Of a DNA stretch of 64,000 nucleotides, positions 18,534 through 27,284 are shown one piece after another. A program made the position numbers and the translations under genes. The notes below the pieces were generated by a model that did not search any database, was not told the DNA's origin, and worked only from the letters and a program-made list of their open reading frames with translations. The DNA is from Endobugula sp047636495 (GTDB lineage: Bacteria; Pseudomonadota; Gammaproteobacteria; Pseudomonadales; Cellvibrionaceae). How positions within the stretch are numbered: the first letter of the stretch is position 1; each line of letters begins with the position of its first letter. The stretch covers positions 124,001 through 188,000 of the forward strand of contig JBLILH010000001.1 in assembly GCA_047636495.1 (NCBI GenBank). The letters are read 5' to 3'.

Positions 18534-20054
18534 TTAATTCCAGTATTGCCATCCCTGTAAATAATGTTCAAGTACCTTAGGGCGATCAATGGTACTAGGG
18601 TCTAAGGGTATGTATGCGATATCTTTACTGAAGTGCCAAGATTTTTCAACCGTCTTGGCGTCGATATAACGGCTATCAATTTTTGCGACCCATTGTTCAG
18701 TATTAATCTTTTTTTGGCTACCAATAATAAATCCCCATTCACCAAAAGACGGCACATTCACATGGTAAGGCAGTGTTGAGGTGAAACCCGCCGATTGAAT
18801 GGTGGAAAATATAGTCCAATAGGCGTTTCTAGCAAAAAATGGGCTAGTAGCTTGTGTGACAAAAATACCGTGACTACTCAGGTGTAAACCTACTAGCTTG
18901 TAGAATTCTTTGCTATAGAGTCTTGCAAGCGTGGGGCTGTTGGGGTCGGGAAGATCAATAATAATGGCATCAAATTTTTTGTTATGTTTGAGTAAAAACT
19001 CATAAGCATCTTGATTAATCACGTTTACTTTTTGATGGTGTAAGCTATTGTGGTTGATGCGTGTTAAATGATTATTGTTTTTTCCTAGTTGAGATATTTC
19101 AGGATCTAGGTCAACCAAGGTAATATCATCTACTGACGTATATTTTAATACCTCCCTAACCGCTAAGCCATCGCCACCGCCTAAAATCAAGACCCTTTTG
19201 GGGTTGTTTAAGAAACCCAAAGGCACATGAATTAACGGTTCGTGGTATCTATATTCATCGGACGATGAAAACTGTAAATTGCCATTTAAATAAAGGCGAA
19301 TATCCTCTTTATCTTTAGTTAAAACGATGTTCTGGTAAGACGTTTCTTTTGAAAAAACAATTCGGTCAGTGTATAAGTTGTTACTCCATGAGCTAAGCAG
19401 AACATTAGAGAGCAAAAAACTCCCGCCAAGCAATAACGTTGCTAATGCGGTATAGGTCCAGAGGATCTTTTTTCTCGATATCGCTATTGCATCGGCAAAA
19501 AACCATAATAAGATAATGGCAATAGACATGTTGGCTAAACCAAAAAACAAACTGGTTTTAAATGTGCCTAGAAGGGGAAGTAATAAAAAAGGAAACGCTA
19601 AGGTGGCAACTAAGGCGCCAAAATAGTCTATAGAAAGCACATAAGATATGTTCACTTTCAAGGTGTAGTGTTTTTCTAGCAGACGACTTAAGAAAGGAAT
19701 TTCTAGACCAATAAGCAAGCCGATGATAAAGGTTAGTATAATAGAGGTGGCTTGTAAGTAATCGGTATAGGCAAATGCGACATAGAGTAACGGCACACTA
19801 AAGCCGCCAATTAACCCTAATAGTATCTCAAATCGAATAAATTTAACCAGTAAATTCTCATCGGATATCGATTTTGAAAAGTAAGAGCCGATACCCATTG
19901 CTGCCATGTAGGCGCCAATGGTGATAGAAAACTGTTTAACGCTATCGCCTAAAAAATAAGACGATGCTGTCGCGATTAATAGTTCATAAATTATAGAGCA
20001 CAGCCCAGCAATAAAAACCGATAAAATCAGTATGCGTGTTTCTTTGTCTTTCAT
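18534..20054 (-). CDS. Membrane-bound spermidine synthase-like aminopropyltransferase
   Basis: 506 residues. The N-terminal about 215 residues form roughly seven membrane helices; the C-terminal part is a Rossmann methyltransferase-like spermidine synthase domain with the nucleotide-binding motif LILGGGDGLAVREVL, acidic loop VDLDPE and the catalytic-region motif IIIDLPDPNSPTLARLYS, where the D-x-x-D-P pattern of polyamine aminopropyltransferases is kept. It probably transfers an aminopropyl group from decarboxylated S-adenosylmethionine at the inner membrane, to an unknown acceptor. It is last in a minus-strand operon with a membrane protein, DUF350 and a K+ channel, a context known for such enzymes in PspA-linked loci. 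Confidence 0.8.
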   Translation of the reverse strand: MKDKETRILILSVFIAGLCSIIYELLIATASSYFLGDSVKQFSITIGAYMAAMGIGSYFSKSISDENLLVKFIRFEILLGLIGGFSVPLLYVAFAYTDYLQATSIILTFIIGLLIGLEIPFLSRLLEKHYTLKVNISYVLSIDYFGALVATLAFPFLLLPLLGTFKTSLFFGLANMSIAIILLWFFADAIAISRKKILWTYTALATLLLGGSFLLSNVLLSSWSNNLYTDRIVFSKETSYQNIVLTKDKEDIRLYLNGNLQFSSSDEYRYHEPLIHVPLGFLNNPKRVLILGGGDGLAVREVLKYTSVDDITLVDLDPEISQLGKNNNHLTRINHNSLHHQKVNVINQDAYEFLLKHNKKFDAIIIDLPDPNSPTLARLYSKEFYKLVGLHLSSHGIFVTQATSPFFARNAYWTIFSTIQSAGFTSTLPYHVNVPSFGEWGFIIGSQKKINTEQWVAKIDSRYIDAKTVEKSWHFSKDIAYIPLDPSTIDRPKVLEHYLQGWQYWN

Positions 20055-20095
20055 TAACGGCCTTTCATTTTTGATTTTTTATGATGGGTTGAGCA

Positions 20096-20839
20096 TTATT
20101 TTCCACCGCCACTTAAACCGCCAGCCCTATGTGTAGAGCCTCCAATGCTGCCAGTTCTATTGCTGCGTTGTGTGTATATTCTAGGTCCGCCAAAATAAAG
20201 AAACGATGGCCCTGAATGGTATCCATGATAACCCATATAACCATAGCCTCTTGTACTGGAAAGTAAGGCCCAAATAAATAGCATCACCAAGACAACCCCT
20301 AAACTAATAAATATTGATCGATTTTGAACCGGGGCATGCCCTTTATACTCTTCGTACTTATAGGCAGCAAAAGCAATAAATAAACTGATAACCCCTAATG
20401 CTAGAAAAGGTAATTTGCTACCGCGCTTTTGTATTACGGTAACGGTGATGTTGCTGCCGGCACCATCGTTTCTTTCGGATTTAATATTTAAAAAATATTT
20501 CCCAGATTTTTTTAGAGTGACATCAATAGAGAATTCGTTTTTAGACTCTGCCCAATCATATCCCCTTTCGTTCCACATCCCATCGCCAAAACTAAATAAG
20601 ACTTTTTTGTCCTGGTCTAATACGTCGACTTCAATGTTGCTCCATTTATTGAGAGCCACAGGGTTTCGCACTTTGATGGTGTAAGGGGTATTGTTATCTT
20701 CGACGACAATGGGGCCGAAAGCACCCCCTTGGCCGCTTAAACGAGATACTTGTTGTGTAGAATTTATATTACTAGATAATATAAATGACAAAAGAACACA
20801 TATGGCTCCAAAGATGCCTAAGATATAGCTTGGTTTCAT
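20096..20839 (-). CDS. Membrane-anchored protein with beta-rich extracytoplasmic domain
   Basis: 247 residues, unknown function. An N-terminal membrane segment (ILGIFGAICVLLSFILSS) is followed by a beta-rich domain of about 120 residues (YTIKVRNPVAL, KSGKYFLNIKSE, SNITVTVIQ), two central membrane helices (about 145-162 and 175-192), then a Gly/Ser/Tyr-rich C-terminal tail ending GGSTHRAGGLSGGGK. It sits 12 bases after the DUF350 gene and 41 before the spermidine synthase-like gene, so it belongs to that membrane complex or pathway (inference from context). Confidence 0.7.
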   Translation of the reverse strand: MKPSYILGIFGAICVLLSFILSSNINSTQQVSRLSGQGGAFGPIVVEDNNTPYTIKVRNPVALNKWSNIEVDVLDQDKKVLFSFGDGMWNERGYDWAESKNEFSIDVTLKKSGKYFLNIKSERNDGAGSNITVTVIQKRGSKLPFLALGVISLFIAFAAYKYEEYKGHAPVQNRSIFISLGVVLVMLFIWALLSSTRGYGYMGYHGYHSGPSFLYFGGPRIYTQRSNRTGSIGGSTHRAGGLSGGGK

Positions 20840-20851
20840 TGGTTCGATTCC

Positions 20852-21706
20852 TTAAATAGCAAAAAATAATACGCAGGCAAAAGCGATAGTCGACGCACAC
20901 TCTATGCAGCCAGCCCCTGTATTTTTGTCGACAGCAATTTCATTATTAATATCAATATTAATAATGATCAGCTTGTCGATGACAACTCTAAAAATAGGTA
21001 ATAAAATAAATGCCAACAGCATATTCACAATAAATATTAAGCCGTTGTGTTCCCAGCTAATAAAGTTGCCAGACGCCGCGTTGGCTAAAATAATCCCTAG
21101 CGCAACAAGCGTACCTGAGAAAGCGATACCTGCAGCAAAATTATCGTTTTCTATTTCATCGTGTAGGTCAAAGCTGGTAATGACATTATAAATTCGAGTA
21201 AAGAGTATTAATGCAGTTTGTCCTAATAAAAAGAACACTATAGTGGTGATAATGCCCCCACCTTCGCCATGGATGGCCCCAGCAATAATAAGCCCTGAGC
21301 CGATATAAGACCCCGCTTGCACCGCTCCAGCACCAATGTTGTGGTCTTCAACAATTTCTTTGGCGTTGCTGAATTGGCTTAATATAAGTTTGTCGTTGAT
21401 TAAGTGTGCGATATATAACAGTGCAATACCTAAAAAGCTGTAGGTCATTATTGCAATAAAGTCTTGAATAATACCGTTAGACGGCCCTATTGTTCCACCT
21501 ATAAATATGATGCTAATAGCGATTAAATAACCGGCTAAAGAAATGGCCGCCGCATTGTTATCATTGTCAACAATTTCATGTTTAAGGTCGTATGCTATTT
21601 TTTTGCTATAAATATAGTTGGCAGTAAAGAAAACGATTAAATAACCAAATAAAATACTACCGATACTGTAAAAATCTGAGAGTAAGTATTGTGTGTCGAG
21701 ATTCAT
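20852..21706 (-). CDS. Double DUF350 (YjfL-like) membrane protein
   Basis: 284 residues, about eight membrane helices arranged as two repeats of the DUF350 unit. Each repeat has an acidic loop followed by a glycine/alanine-rich helix: HEIVDNDNNAAAISLAGYLI and DHNIGAGAVQAGSYIGSG in the first; HDEIENDNFAAGIAFSGTLV and DKNTGAGCIECASTIAFA in the second. Escherichia coli YjfL has this domain and is encoded with a PspA homologue and DUF2170. Biochemical role unknown; a transport or channel-like function is often supposed. It is 21 bases downstream of the K+ channel gene, clearly operonic. Confidence 0.85.
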   Translation of the reverse strand: MNLDTQYLLSDFYSIGSILFGYLIVFFTANYIYSKKIAYDLKHEIVDNDNNAAAISLAGYLIAISIIFIGGTIGPSNGIIQDFIAIMTYSFLGIALLYIAHLINDKLILSQFSNAKEIVEDHNIGAGAVQAGSYIGSGLIIAGAIHGEGGGIITTIVFFLLGQTALILFTRIYNVITSFDLHDEIENDNFAAGIAFSGTLVALGIILANAASGNFISWEHNGLIFIVNMLLAFILLPIFRVVIDKLIIINIDINNEIAVDKNTGAGCIECASTIAFACVLFFAI

Positions 21707-21727
21707 ATCCCCTCCTAGAAGAAATGT

Positions 21728-22822
21728 TTATTGTAGTATATTTGCAAGAGTGTTGTTTGTGATGCTTTGTTTTTCACTGACCATAATGAGTAATGCTTTT
21801 GCGGAAACGGCTTGATTGTGGCTGGGATTGGTGATGACCTCTCCTGTGTGTGAAATAAATCCCAAAGGCGTACCAATGCCAGCACTGATAATTTTACAGG
21901 CGATGTCTTGCCATGTGATGTCGTTAATATCGATATCAAAGCGTTGGGTTGACGCGCCGTCATGGGTAAACAAGTTCTCTAATATACGTTCGGTTCCCGG
22001 TGCAGATAGTGTACGAACAATTAATTCAGGGTACGAGCGTATCGGTCTAATAACGGCATCAGCTTGTAAGCGCAGAAAGCGCTCCCTATTCTCATCCAAA
22101 ATACATTCAGCGACGATAAATGCTACTGTGTTTTTTTGAGCGATACGATCTAACATGTCGAGCGTTAGGCTGTCAGAACGGGCGTCATTTTCATCTTGGC
22201 ATAAAACGATAATGTATTGAGCATCTAATACATCTAGTTCTTCTAGATGAATGGTGCTGCCGGTATCGACATGATTATGCACAACACCTAGTTGTCTTAA
22301 TTCATCAGGCAAGCCGTTGGGGTATGCGTGGGTAGCAATTCTAATTGGCTTGCTGCTCATTTCAGGCGTGCGTTTTAGTTGCTCTACTAGGCGGATTAAG
22401 TAACGGTCACCGCCAATGAGCGGGGTATTAATAATTAATATATAATCAGACATGTTTTTCCATCTCCATAAACCTTTTATCATGCGCTCGCGCTTATTCG
22501 TTCTATAGTCGATAAGGTCACCCGCTAGTTGAGCCAGCAACCAAATACCGCATACATAAATTAATAATATCGTCGCAGCGCGGCCTATAAAGGTGGTGGC
22601 TGAGTAGTCGCCATAACCTACGGTGGTAATAGAGGTAAGGCTTAACCACAATGCATCGGAAAAGTTAATGGGTTCGACGTATTGTATAATTAAGGTATGA
22701 AGAAAAAGAATGATACCTAGTACACCAATGCGATTGATCAATGTTTTAGATTTATTTCTACAAATAAATTTTGAAAAATTATTTTTTCTTTTTTTCTTAA
22801 AAAAAAATAGCAAGTTACTCAT
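21728..22822 (-). CDS. Two-helix potassium channel with RCK/TrkA-N-like domain
   Basis: 364 residues. Two membrane helices (about 31-48 and 80-105) flank a pore loop with the K+ selectivity filter TTVGYGD at about residues 66-72. The cytoplasmic part (about 124-364) resembles an RCK (TrkA-N) nucleotide- or ligand-binding domain (DYILIINTPLIGGDRYL; DAQYIIVLCQDENDARSD). Family knowledge: such channels open in response to ligand bound at the RCK ring. The start overlaps the end of the preceding small gene by 8 bases, so translation is probably coupled. Location in a PspA-linked operon suggests a role in membrane-potential or envelope stress. Confidence 0.85.
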   Translation of the reverse strand: MSNLLFFFKKKRKNNFSKFICRNKSKTLINRIGVLGIILFLHTLIIQYVEPINFSDALWLSLTSITTVGYGDYSATTFIGRAATILLIYVCGIWLLAQLAGDLIDYRTNKRERMIKGLWRWKNMSDYILIINTPLIGGDRYLIRLVEQLKRTPEMSSKPIRIATHAYPNGLPDELRQLGVVHNHVDTGSTIHLEELDVLDAQYIIVLCQDENDARSDSLTLDMLDRIAQKNTVAFIVAECILDENRERFLRLQADAVIRPIRSYPELIVRTLSAPGTERILENLFTHDGASTQRFDIDINDITWQDIACKIISAGIGTPLGFISHTGEVITNPSHNQAVSAKALLIMVSEKQSITNNTLANILQ

Positions 22823-23171
22823 TGTGGTTATTCATTTTTAGGCTTTTATCCTTGTTTTCTACATATTTCTGAAGCTCTAGCGTAGCGCGGTGTTTAATGT
22901 TTTTTTTATTGTCTTTATCAATATCATATTTTTGCGATAGATAATAAAAATCTTGCGGTTTTAATGAAATGGATAAACGAGGCCGCTGAGGCGTCTTATT
23001 CGATTCTAACCCTAATATTTGTCGTATGCGCTCACTGGGGTTAATATCATACTCCAGCGCTTCTCTGCGCAAGGTGTATTGTACTTTTTCGTCCAAATCA
23101 AACGCTAGTTGAATCGCTTTAATGGCTTTTTCTTCTGCTTGCCATTTTTCAGGTAATTTACGATTGCTCAT
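22815..23171 (-). CDS. Small hypothetical protein linked to the channel gene
   Basis: 118 residues, charged and soluble, no membrane helix. I do not recognise a named family. The sequence has an N-terminal basic helix (KLPEKWQAEEKAIKAIQ), a ribbon/helix-like segment (TLRREALEYDINPSERIRQI) reminiscent of small DNA-binding or cytoplasmic adaptor proteins, and an Asp/Lys-rich end. It overlaps the K+ channel gene by 8 bases and lies 47 bases after the DUF4178-like gene, so it is expressed with them and may regulate or bind the channel (inference). Confidence 0.6.
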   Translation of the reverse strand: MSNRKLPEKWQAEEKAIKAIQLAFDLDEKVQYTLRREALEYDINPSERIRQILGLESNKTPQRPRLSISLKPQDFYYLSQKYDIDKDNKKNIKHRATLELQKYVENKDKSLKMNNHNE

Positions 23172-23218
23172 GTTATTCGATTACACTCTTTACACACATT
23201 ATTCGCTTAAATTATCGG

Positions 23219-23857
23219 TTATATATTGTGAGCCCAAAACTCATGAATATCTGATTCTGGCCGTAATATGGATATAAAGACATCCACTTCGTCTTTGCTC
23301 CATACTTCAATATCCATGGAGTGTGTATCGTCTTCATTATAGAATTCAAAATAATGTAATGCTTCTCCCCCCGTAGGCTGCTGTTGGCCCCGACAGTCAC
23401 GGGCAAAATAGCTAGCGATACCATTGCATTCTCTTCGGTAGTATTCGGGTGCTAACCATCCTTCATAAATTGATGTGTCAGAGCATTGTAGGTTTACTTC
23501 ATGCGTGGGTTGGTATTGTGCTTTTATCTGATCCCAGCCAAAGATTGCGGCGACTTCTTTTTTCTTTAGCTGATAACTTAATACGATACGATCCTCGTCA
23601 CCCAGATCGCTTAGCGATAAATATACTTTTTTCTTGACATCGCCTTTTAATGTCCACTCAGTGTGTAAGGCTTCACCGTAATAATAACTATCAATAGAGA
23701 TGACTTGGAAGGTTTTTCCTCGGAGCTCTTCTGGTAAGGCGAAGCTGTCGTTGAGTTTGATGTAATCATTTTTTTGAAGTTCAGCGAGAGACTCTAAGTT
23801 GCGTAGATTTTTTTTGTCTTTAGAGGAAGAAAAGATGGCTTTAAAAAGGTTTTTCAT
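23219..23857 (-). CDS. DUF4178-like soluble protein of the PspA locus
   Basis: 212 residues, soluble. The segment about 30-100 (NDYIKLNDSFALPEEL, GKTFQVISIDSYYYG, EWTLKG, VYLSLSD) has the beta-strand pattern of DUF4178-type domains that recur beside PspA, DUF350 and spermidine synthase genes; the second half (GEALHYFEFYNEDD, MDIEVWSKDEVDVFIS) is a further beta-rich region. Family assignment is from pattern memory; a YjfK (DUF2491)-type protein is the alternative. ATG 23857 has an AAGAGA ribosome site; the frame is open to 23887. Function unknown. Confidence 0.6.
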   Translation of the reverse strand: MKNLFKAIFSSSKDKKNLRNLESLAELQKNDYIKLNDSFALPEELRGKTFQVISIDSYYYGEALHTEWTLKGDVKKKVYLSLSDLGDEDRIVLSYQLKKKEVAAIFGWDQIKAQYQPTHEVNLQCSDTSIYEGWLAPEYYRRECNGIASYFARDCRGQQQPTGGEALHYFEFYNEDDTHSMDIEVWSKDEVDVFISILRPESDIHEFWAHNI

Positions 23858-23970
23858 AAGTATTCTCTTGGCCGCTACTATCGTCAATGAGATTCTTGTC
23901 GTCCATTAGGTGTTACCCCTATGCGACATGTAAGCGTGGCATGTGAATCTGGAATGTAAGTTCGATGTTA

Positions 23971-24003
23971 AAAAAAGGCTCCGGCATGCTGCCTGAGCCT
24001 TTT
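23971..24003 (-). terminator. rho-independent terminator after pspA
   Basis: On the minus strand, GGCTC-A-GGCA-GCA-TGCC-G-GAGCC forms a strong stem followed by seven T residues. It sits 16 bases after the pspA stop and before the DUF4178-like gene, so DUF2170-pspA is probably a separate transcript, or has partial read-through, from the downstream six-gene operon. Confidence 0.85.
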
Positions 24004-24018
24004 GTCAATGTATGCTGG

Positions 24019-24708
24019 CTATTGTTTTGCTTTTAAACGTTCCAATACAGCGTTAGCGCTGCTCGAGCCGTCGTTAACAATACCGGCTTCTTTCAGCTTG
24101 TCTTGTAACGAGTTCTCAAAGTTATCGCTGTTGAGTTCTTGCGCCGCTTTTAATTTATCTTCGCGCATTTGTTGACGCTTTTTGATTCTCTCGAGAGATT
24201 CTTTAGCGTTGACAATTTTAGAGCCAGAAGAGGCAAAATTATCACTAATAGCGGAAGTCGCTTTATGTACATTTTCCGTTGTCTTAATCATATTTAGTTG
24301 ACGTTCATTGTCGCTAATTTGACGTTCTGCTGCTTGAACTTGCGCTTTCAGCTTTTCTATATGATGTGCACAACTATCGTGTATGGTTTGTTGTTCTAAT
24401 AGAGTAGTTTCTAGCGTCGAAATCTTTTCAGCAACGGCGAGCGCGAGTGCTTCATCACCTTTCTCTAAGGCTTTGCTAACATATTGTTCGTTTTCTGAAA
24501 TGTCATTTTGAGTTGCATCTAGTTTGCGGGCTGCCTGCATTTTTTCTGCCATAACAGATGTTAAACTGTCTTTTGCCTTTTTAATATGATTTTTAGAATC
24601 GTGAATTTCTTGTTCAAAAATACGCACTGCATTGGCATCTACAATGGATTCGCCTGTTTCTCTTGCCCCGCCTCGAATGGCAGTAAAAATTTTTGATAAT
24701 ACGCTCAT
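24019..24708 (-). CDS. PspA/IM30 family protein
   Basis: 229 residues, almost entirely long amphipathic coiled coil as in PspA, Vipp1 and YjfJ: N-terminal MSVLSKIFTAIRGGA amphipathic helix, then EQEIHDSKNHIKKAKDSL and further heptads through about residue 190, ending with a short C-terminal helix. Such proteins oligomerise on the inner membrane and repair or stabilise it under stress. It follows the DUF2170 gene by 26 bases, the same pairing as yjfI-yjfJ of E. coli, so it is the YjfJ type rather than the pspF-regulated PspA; no PspF or PspBC genes are present nearby. Confidence 0.87.
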   Translation of the reverse strand: MSVLSKIFTAIRGGARETGESIVDANAVRIFEQEIHDSKNHIKKAKDSLTSVMAEKMQAARKLDATQNDISENEQYVSKALEKGDEALALAVAEKISTLETTLLEQQTIHDSCAHHIEKLKAQVQAAERQISDNERQLNMIKTTENVHKATSAISDNFASSGSKIVNAKESLERIKKRQQMREDKLKAAQELNSDNFENSLQDKLKEAGIVNDGSSSANAVLERLKAKQ

Positions 24709-24734
24709 TTTCTATCCTCTCTGTCGTCAATCTA

Positions 24735-25139
24735 CTATTTCAAAAAGTCGGTCATTATGGAAAGAGCCTCAACGGAGTTCTCCCCTAACGTGGTGACTTC
24801 ATGCACGATATCGTCAACCCTAGAATTAATACTCAAAGCTCCAAATATCACATAACGGTCTTGTATACGCGAAAATGCGGATAAGGGCATGGGAATGTTC
24901 ATATCCAACATGGCCTCTAGCATTTCAGCTTTTGTTTCTGTAACCACTTCATCTTCCGACCACAGATAACTAATACAGAGTATTTGGGTATCTGTTGCAG
25001 ATATATAGACAGGAATCTCTTCAAACCCTTCTATTACCACTTGCAGTACTTCTACTTCTCCGGGTATAAATTGGCAATCAAATTGATACCCTTCCATGTT
25101 TAAATTTGAGAAGTGGAGGCTAAGGTCTTGTAAGTTCAT
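24735..25139 (-). CDS. DUF2170 family protein (YjfI-like)
   Basis: 134 residues, soluble, matching DUF2170: GEVEVLQVVIEGFEEIPVYISAT, ILCISYLWSEDEV, AEMLEAMLDMNIPMPLSAFS, RYVIFGALS and a C-terminal helix with AL-IMTDFL. Function unknown, but it is genetically tied to PspA-type proteins in many proteobacteria. First gene of the locus; ribosome site GGAG at the right distance. Two copies of a palindrome lie directly upstream (25159-25210), suggesting a specific regulator. Confidence 0.82.
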   Translation of the reverse strand: MNLQDLSLHFSNLNMEGYQFDCQFIPGEVEVLQVVIEGFEEIPVYISATDTQILCISYLWSEDEVVTETKAEMLEAMLDMNIPMPLSAFSRIQDRYVIFGALSINSRVDDIVHEVTTLGENSVEALSIMTDFLK

Positions 25140-25158
25140 TTATTAACTCCTTGCTGAC

Positions 25159-25210
25159 GACATATTATGTCATGAGGTGCATGATGGCCTTCTTGACATA
25201 TTATGTCAAG
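25159..25210. promoter_or_regulatory. paired palindromic operator candidate before the DUF2170-pspA genes
   Basis: GACATATTATGTC occurs exactly twice, at 25159-25171 and 25195-25207, start-to-start 36 bases. The second copy extends to a perfect 9+1+9 inverted repeat (CTTGACATATTATGTCAAG). The near copy is about 20 bases upstream of the DUF2170 start codon, next to its ribosome site. The arrangement is typical of a dimeric regulator binding two sites. I do not recognise the regulator. Confidence 0.55.
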
Positions 25211-25342
25211 TGTCTTATGTGACGGTTCTATGTGATGGTGTTGTGCAGGTGATGCTGACATAACTTCATGGTATCTGTCGTAGTATACCAAGTCTACAGC
25301 TGATCTATGGTCTTCCCGTTCTTGTCTGGCAAATATCTGTCC

Positions 25343-26161
25343 TTAATACCCACTGTATTCAATTAATAACGGTGCGTGATCAGAAAATCGTTCATCTTTA
25401 TAGATAAGATCGGAGCCAGCGACTATCTTGTCCTGTAAGCCCTTACTGACAATATGATAATCAATTCGCCAACCGGTATTGTTTGTCCATGCTTGGCCAC
25501 GGTTTGACCACCACGTATATTGATGCTCTTCTTGATTAATGATACGAAACGCATCGACGAAGGTTAATGGTTTCTCACGGCTGTTATTTTCATCGTTCAG
25601 CAGCCAGTCCATCCACGATCGCTCTTCAGGCAAAAATCCTGAATTATTTTTGTTGCCACGCCAGTTTTTAATATCTGTGTTTTTGTGGGCAATATTCCAA
25701 TCACCACAAATAATAAACTCACGTTTTTTACGTTGCATTGAGCGAAGCACCGTTTCAAAGCGAGCCATCATGTCATATTTAAACACTTGTCGTTCTTCCT
25801 TAGCCGAGCCAGATGGCATGTAGAGGGATACCACGCTAATTTCTTTAAAGTCTACTTGTATATATCGGCCTTCAAAATCCACTGCAGACCAATTATCATC
25901 ACTAATAGCACCTAAGCCCATATGTACTGCTTGAGGTTTTTGCTTGCAGTAAATACCCACACCGCTATAGCCTTTCTTCTCCGCAGAATGAAAATAACTG
26001 TGATAGCCTTCTGGGTGGTAAAGCGAGTCTTCAATTTGATCAGGTTGGGCTTTAAGTTCTTGAAGACAGATGACATCTGCATCAACTGTTTTTAACCAGT
26101 CGAACATGCCTTTTCGCGCTGCGGCACGAATGCCATTGACGTTAATTGAAATAACTTTCAT
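25343..26161 (-). CDS. xthA: Exodeoxyribonuclease III
   Basis: 272-residue AP endonuclease/3'-5' exonuclease of the ExoIII/EEP fold. Conserved motifs: SINVNGIRAA at the start, CLQELKAQ with the metal-binding Glu, GYSGVGIY, ICGDWNIAH (catalytic Asp/Asn pair), RIDYHIVS and the terminal SDHAPLLIEY (Asp-His). It repairs abasic sites and damaged 3' ends in base excision repair. Length normal; ends 204 bases before the DUF2170 start. Start ATG 26161 is the first residue of the conserved core. Confidence 0.9.
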   Translation of the reverse strand: MKVISINVNGIRAAARKGMFDWLKTVDADVICLQELKAQPDQIEDSLYHPEGYHSYFHSAEKKGYSGVGIYCKQKPQAVHMGLGAISDDNWSAVDFEGRYIQVDFKEISVVSLYMPSGSAKEERQVFKYDMMARFETVLRSMQRKKREFIICGDWNIAHKNTDIKNWRGNKNNSGFLPEERSWMDWLLNDENNSREKPLTFVDAFRIINQEEHQYTWWSNRGQAWTNNTGWRIDYHIVSKGLQDKIVAGSDLIYKDERFSDHAPLLIEYSGY

Positions 26162-26169
26162 TGTGATAT

Positions 26170-26895
26170 GTCTCTTTTATAACGTTGCACATTGAACTAG
26201 CGAATAAATGTAAGCCATCGCCACAGTCGTAAACATCGGCTAATGCACCTGCGACATAAGTTAGCGCGCATGCCGTTAATACTTGTCGAGTGGCAGGCAT
26301 GTAGCCAGCAGGTACATATTTACCTTTTCTAAAATGGGCAACGCTTTGTTAAAACTTGCATCCCATTCTTCTGGCAGTACTGCAGCGTAGAGCAGTACTG
26401 AGCTAATCATGGTAATGAAGCCTACGATAAGTAACAACATTGAAATCTGCGGTAAATGTAGAATCGAGCCGATAAGTCGCATTGCCATGAGTCGCATGAC
26501 ACCTATTTTTTGTACTCGATGAGCTGGATCTACATAACGAGTGCGTAATAAGCTGACGGGTTCTTTACGATTAAATTGAATGACATGACCCACTTCATGC
26601 GCTGCAACCGCAATGGCAGAGAGTGATTTTCCACAATATATCTTGGGTCTTAAACGAACCCTATTGTCGCCAAGGCTATAATGAACGCTATTAGTGTCTG
26701 TTTGTTAAACGGTAACATGATCTCATTGATATTGTTGTAATAAATGGACGGCAAGTGCACCAGCTGTGCCGGGGATGGCAAGTAAATTTTTGCGATGATT
26801 TTTAGCTCATGGTTTACCCATATGTCAAGAATGAAAATGAGCAGCAGGAATAGAGCGTCAGCGATAATAAACAGCTGTATCAAAGAGTGCATCAT
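26170..26895 (-). pseudogene. Decayed YugP-type neutral zinc metallopeptidase
   Basis: Translation of the minus strand in mixed frames rebuilds a full-length zinc peptidase of the YugP family: an N-terminal membrane helix and WVNH, then after a one-base shift IPGTAGALAVHLLQQYQ, an in-frame TGA, DHVTV, an in-frame TAA, HYSLGDNRVRLRPKIYCGKS, the zinc motif HEVGH, membrane helices and LPEEWDASFNKALPIL. A second shift follows before MPATRQVLTACALTYVAGAL. Two frameshifts and two nonsense codons make it non-functional. Short open frames at 26276-26593 and 26650-26925 are its pieces, not separate genes. It ends at the xthA start. Boundaries approximate. Confidence 0.85.
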
Positions 26896-26950
26896 TGTCA
26901 CGCGCTTTATTTCTGATAGAAGCAATTATAAAGCAAGTTGGTCAATGGTT

Positions 26951-27094
26951 TTATAGAGCGTAAAGTAAGCTCTTAGCTCCGAGACAATAGTCGGCTCTAT
27001 TTAGCCGCTGCCAAATGATGTTGTCGTGTAATTCATCATTTGGTAAAAATAAAAAACAACAATTTTCTGGTGGTTTGTCACCGTATTCAACCAT
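26951..27094 (-). CDS. possible 47-residue small protein
   Basis: A short minus-strand frame starting MVEYGDKPPENCCFLF and ending GAKSLLYAL, with an AGAGGA ribosome site about 7 bases before the ATG. It has the composition of a real protein and lies in front of the decayed peptidase, but I recognise no family; it could equally be a remnant. The remaining gap up to the transporter at 27285 shows nothing else. Confidence 0.3.
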   Translation of the reverse strand: MVEYGDKPPENCCFLFLPNDELHDNIIWQRLNRADYCLGAKSLLYAL

Positions 27095-27284
27095 AGCTTT
27101 TTCCTCTTAGGAAAGAAGTCGAAAATTAATATTTTTAATGTGATCTACGTAGCATTGCGCCAAAAAAATCATGAATCATAAAAAGGGTTATGCTACTTTC
27201 GCACATAAATTTTATGTCAGGATGAAATGGCAGCCTTGAGATGTGTGTGACTAATAATAAAAAATACTTTTATAGGGATGGTGT

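Noticed and set aside
26276..26925. Two small membrane proteins (105 and 91 residues)
   Set aside because: Both are pieces of one interrupted zinc peptidase gene once frames are joined.
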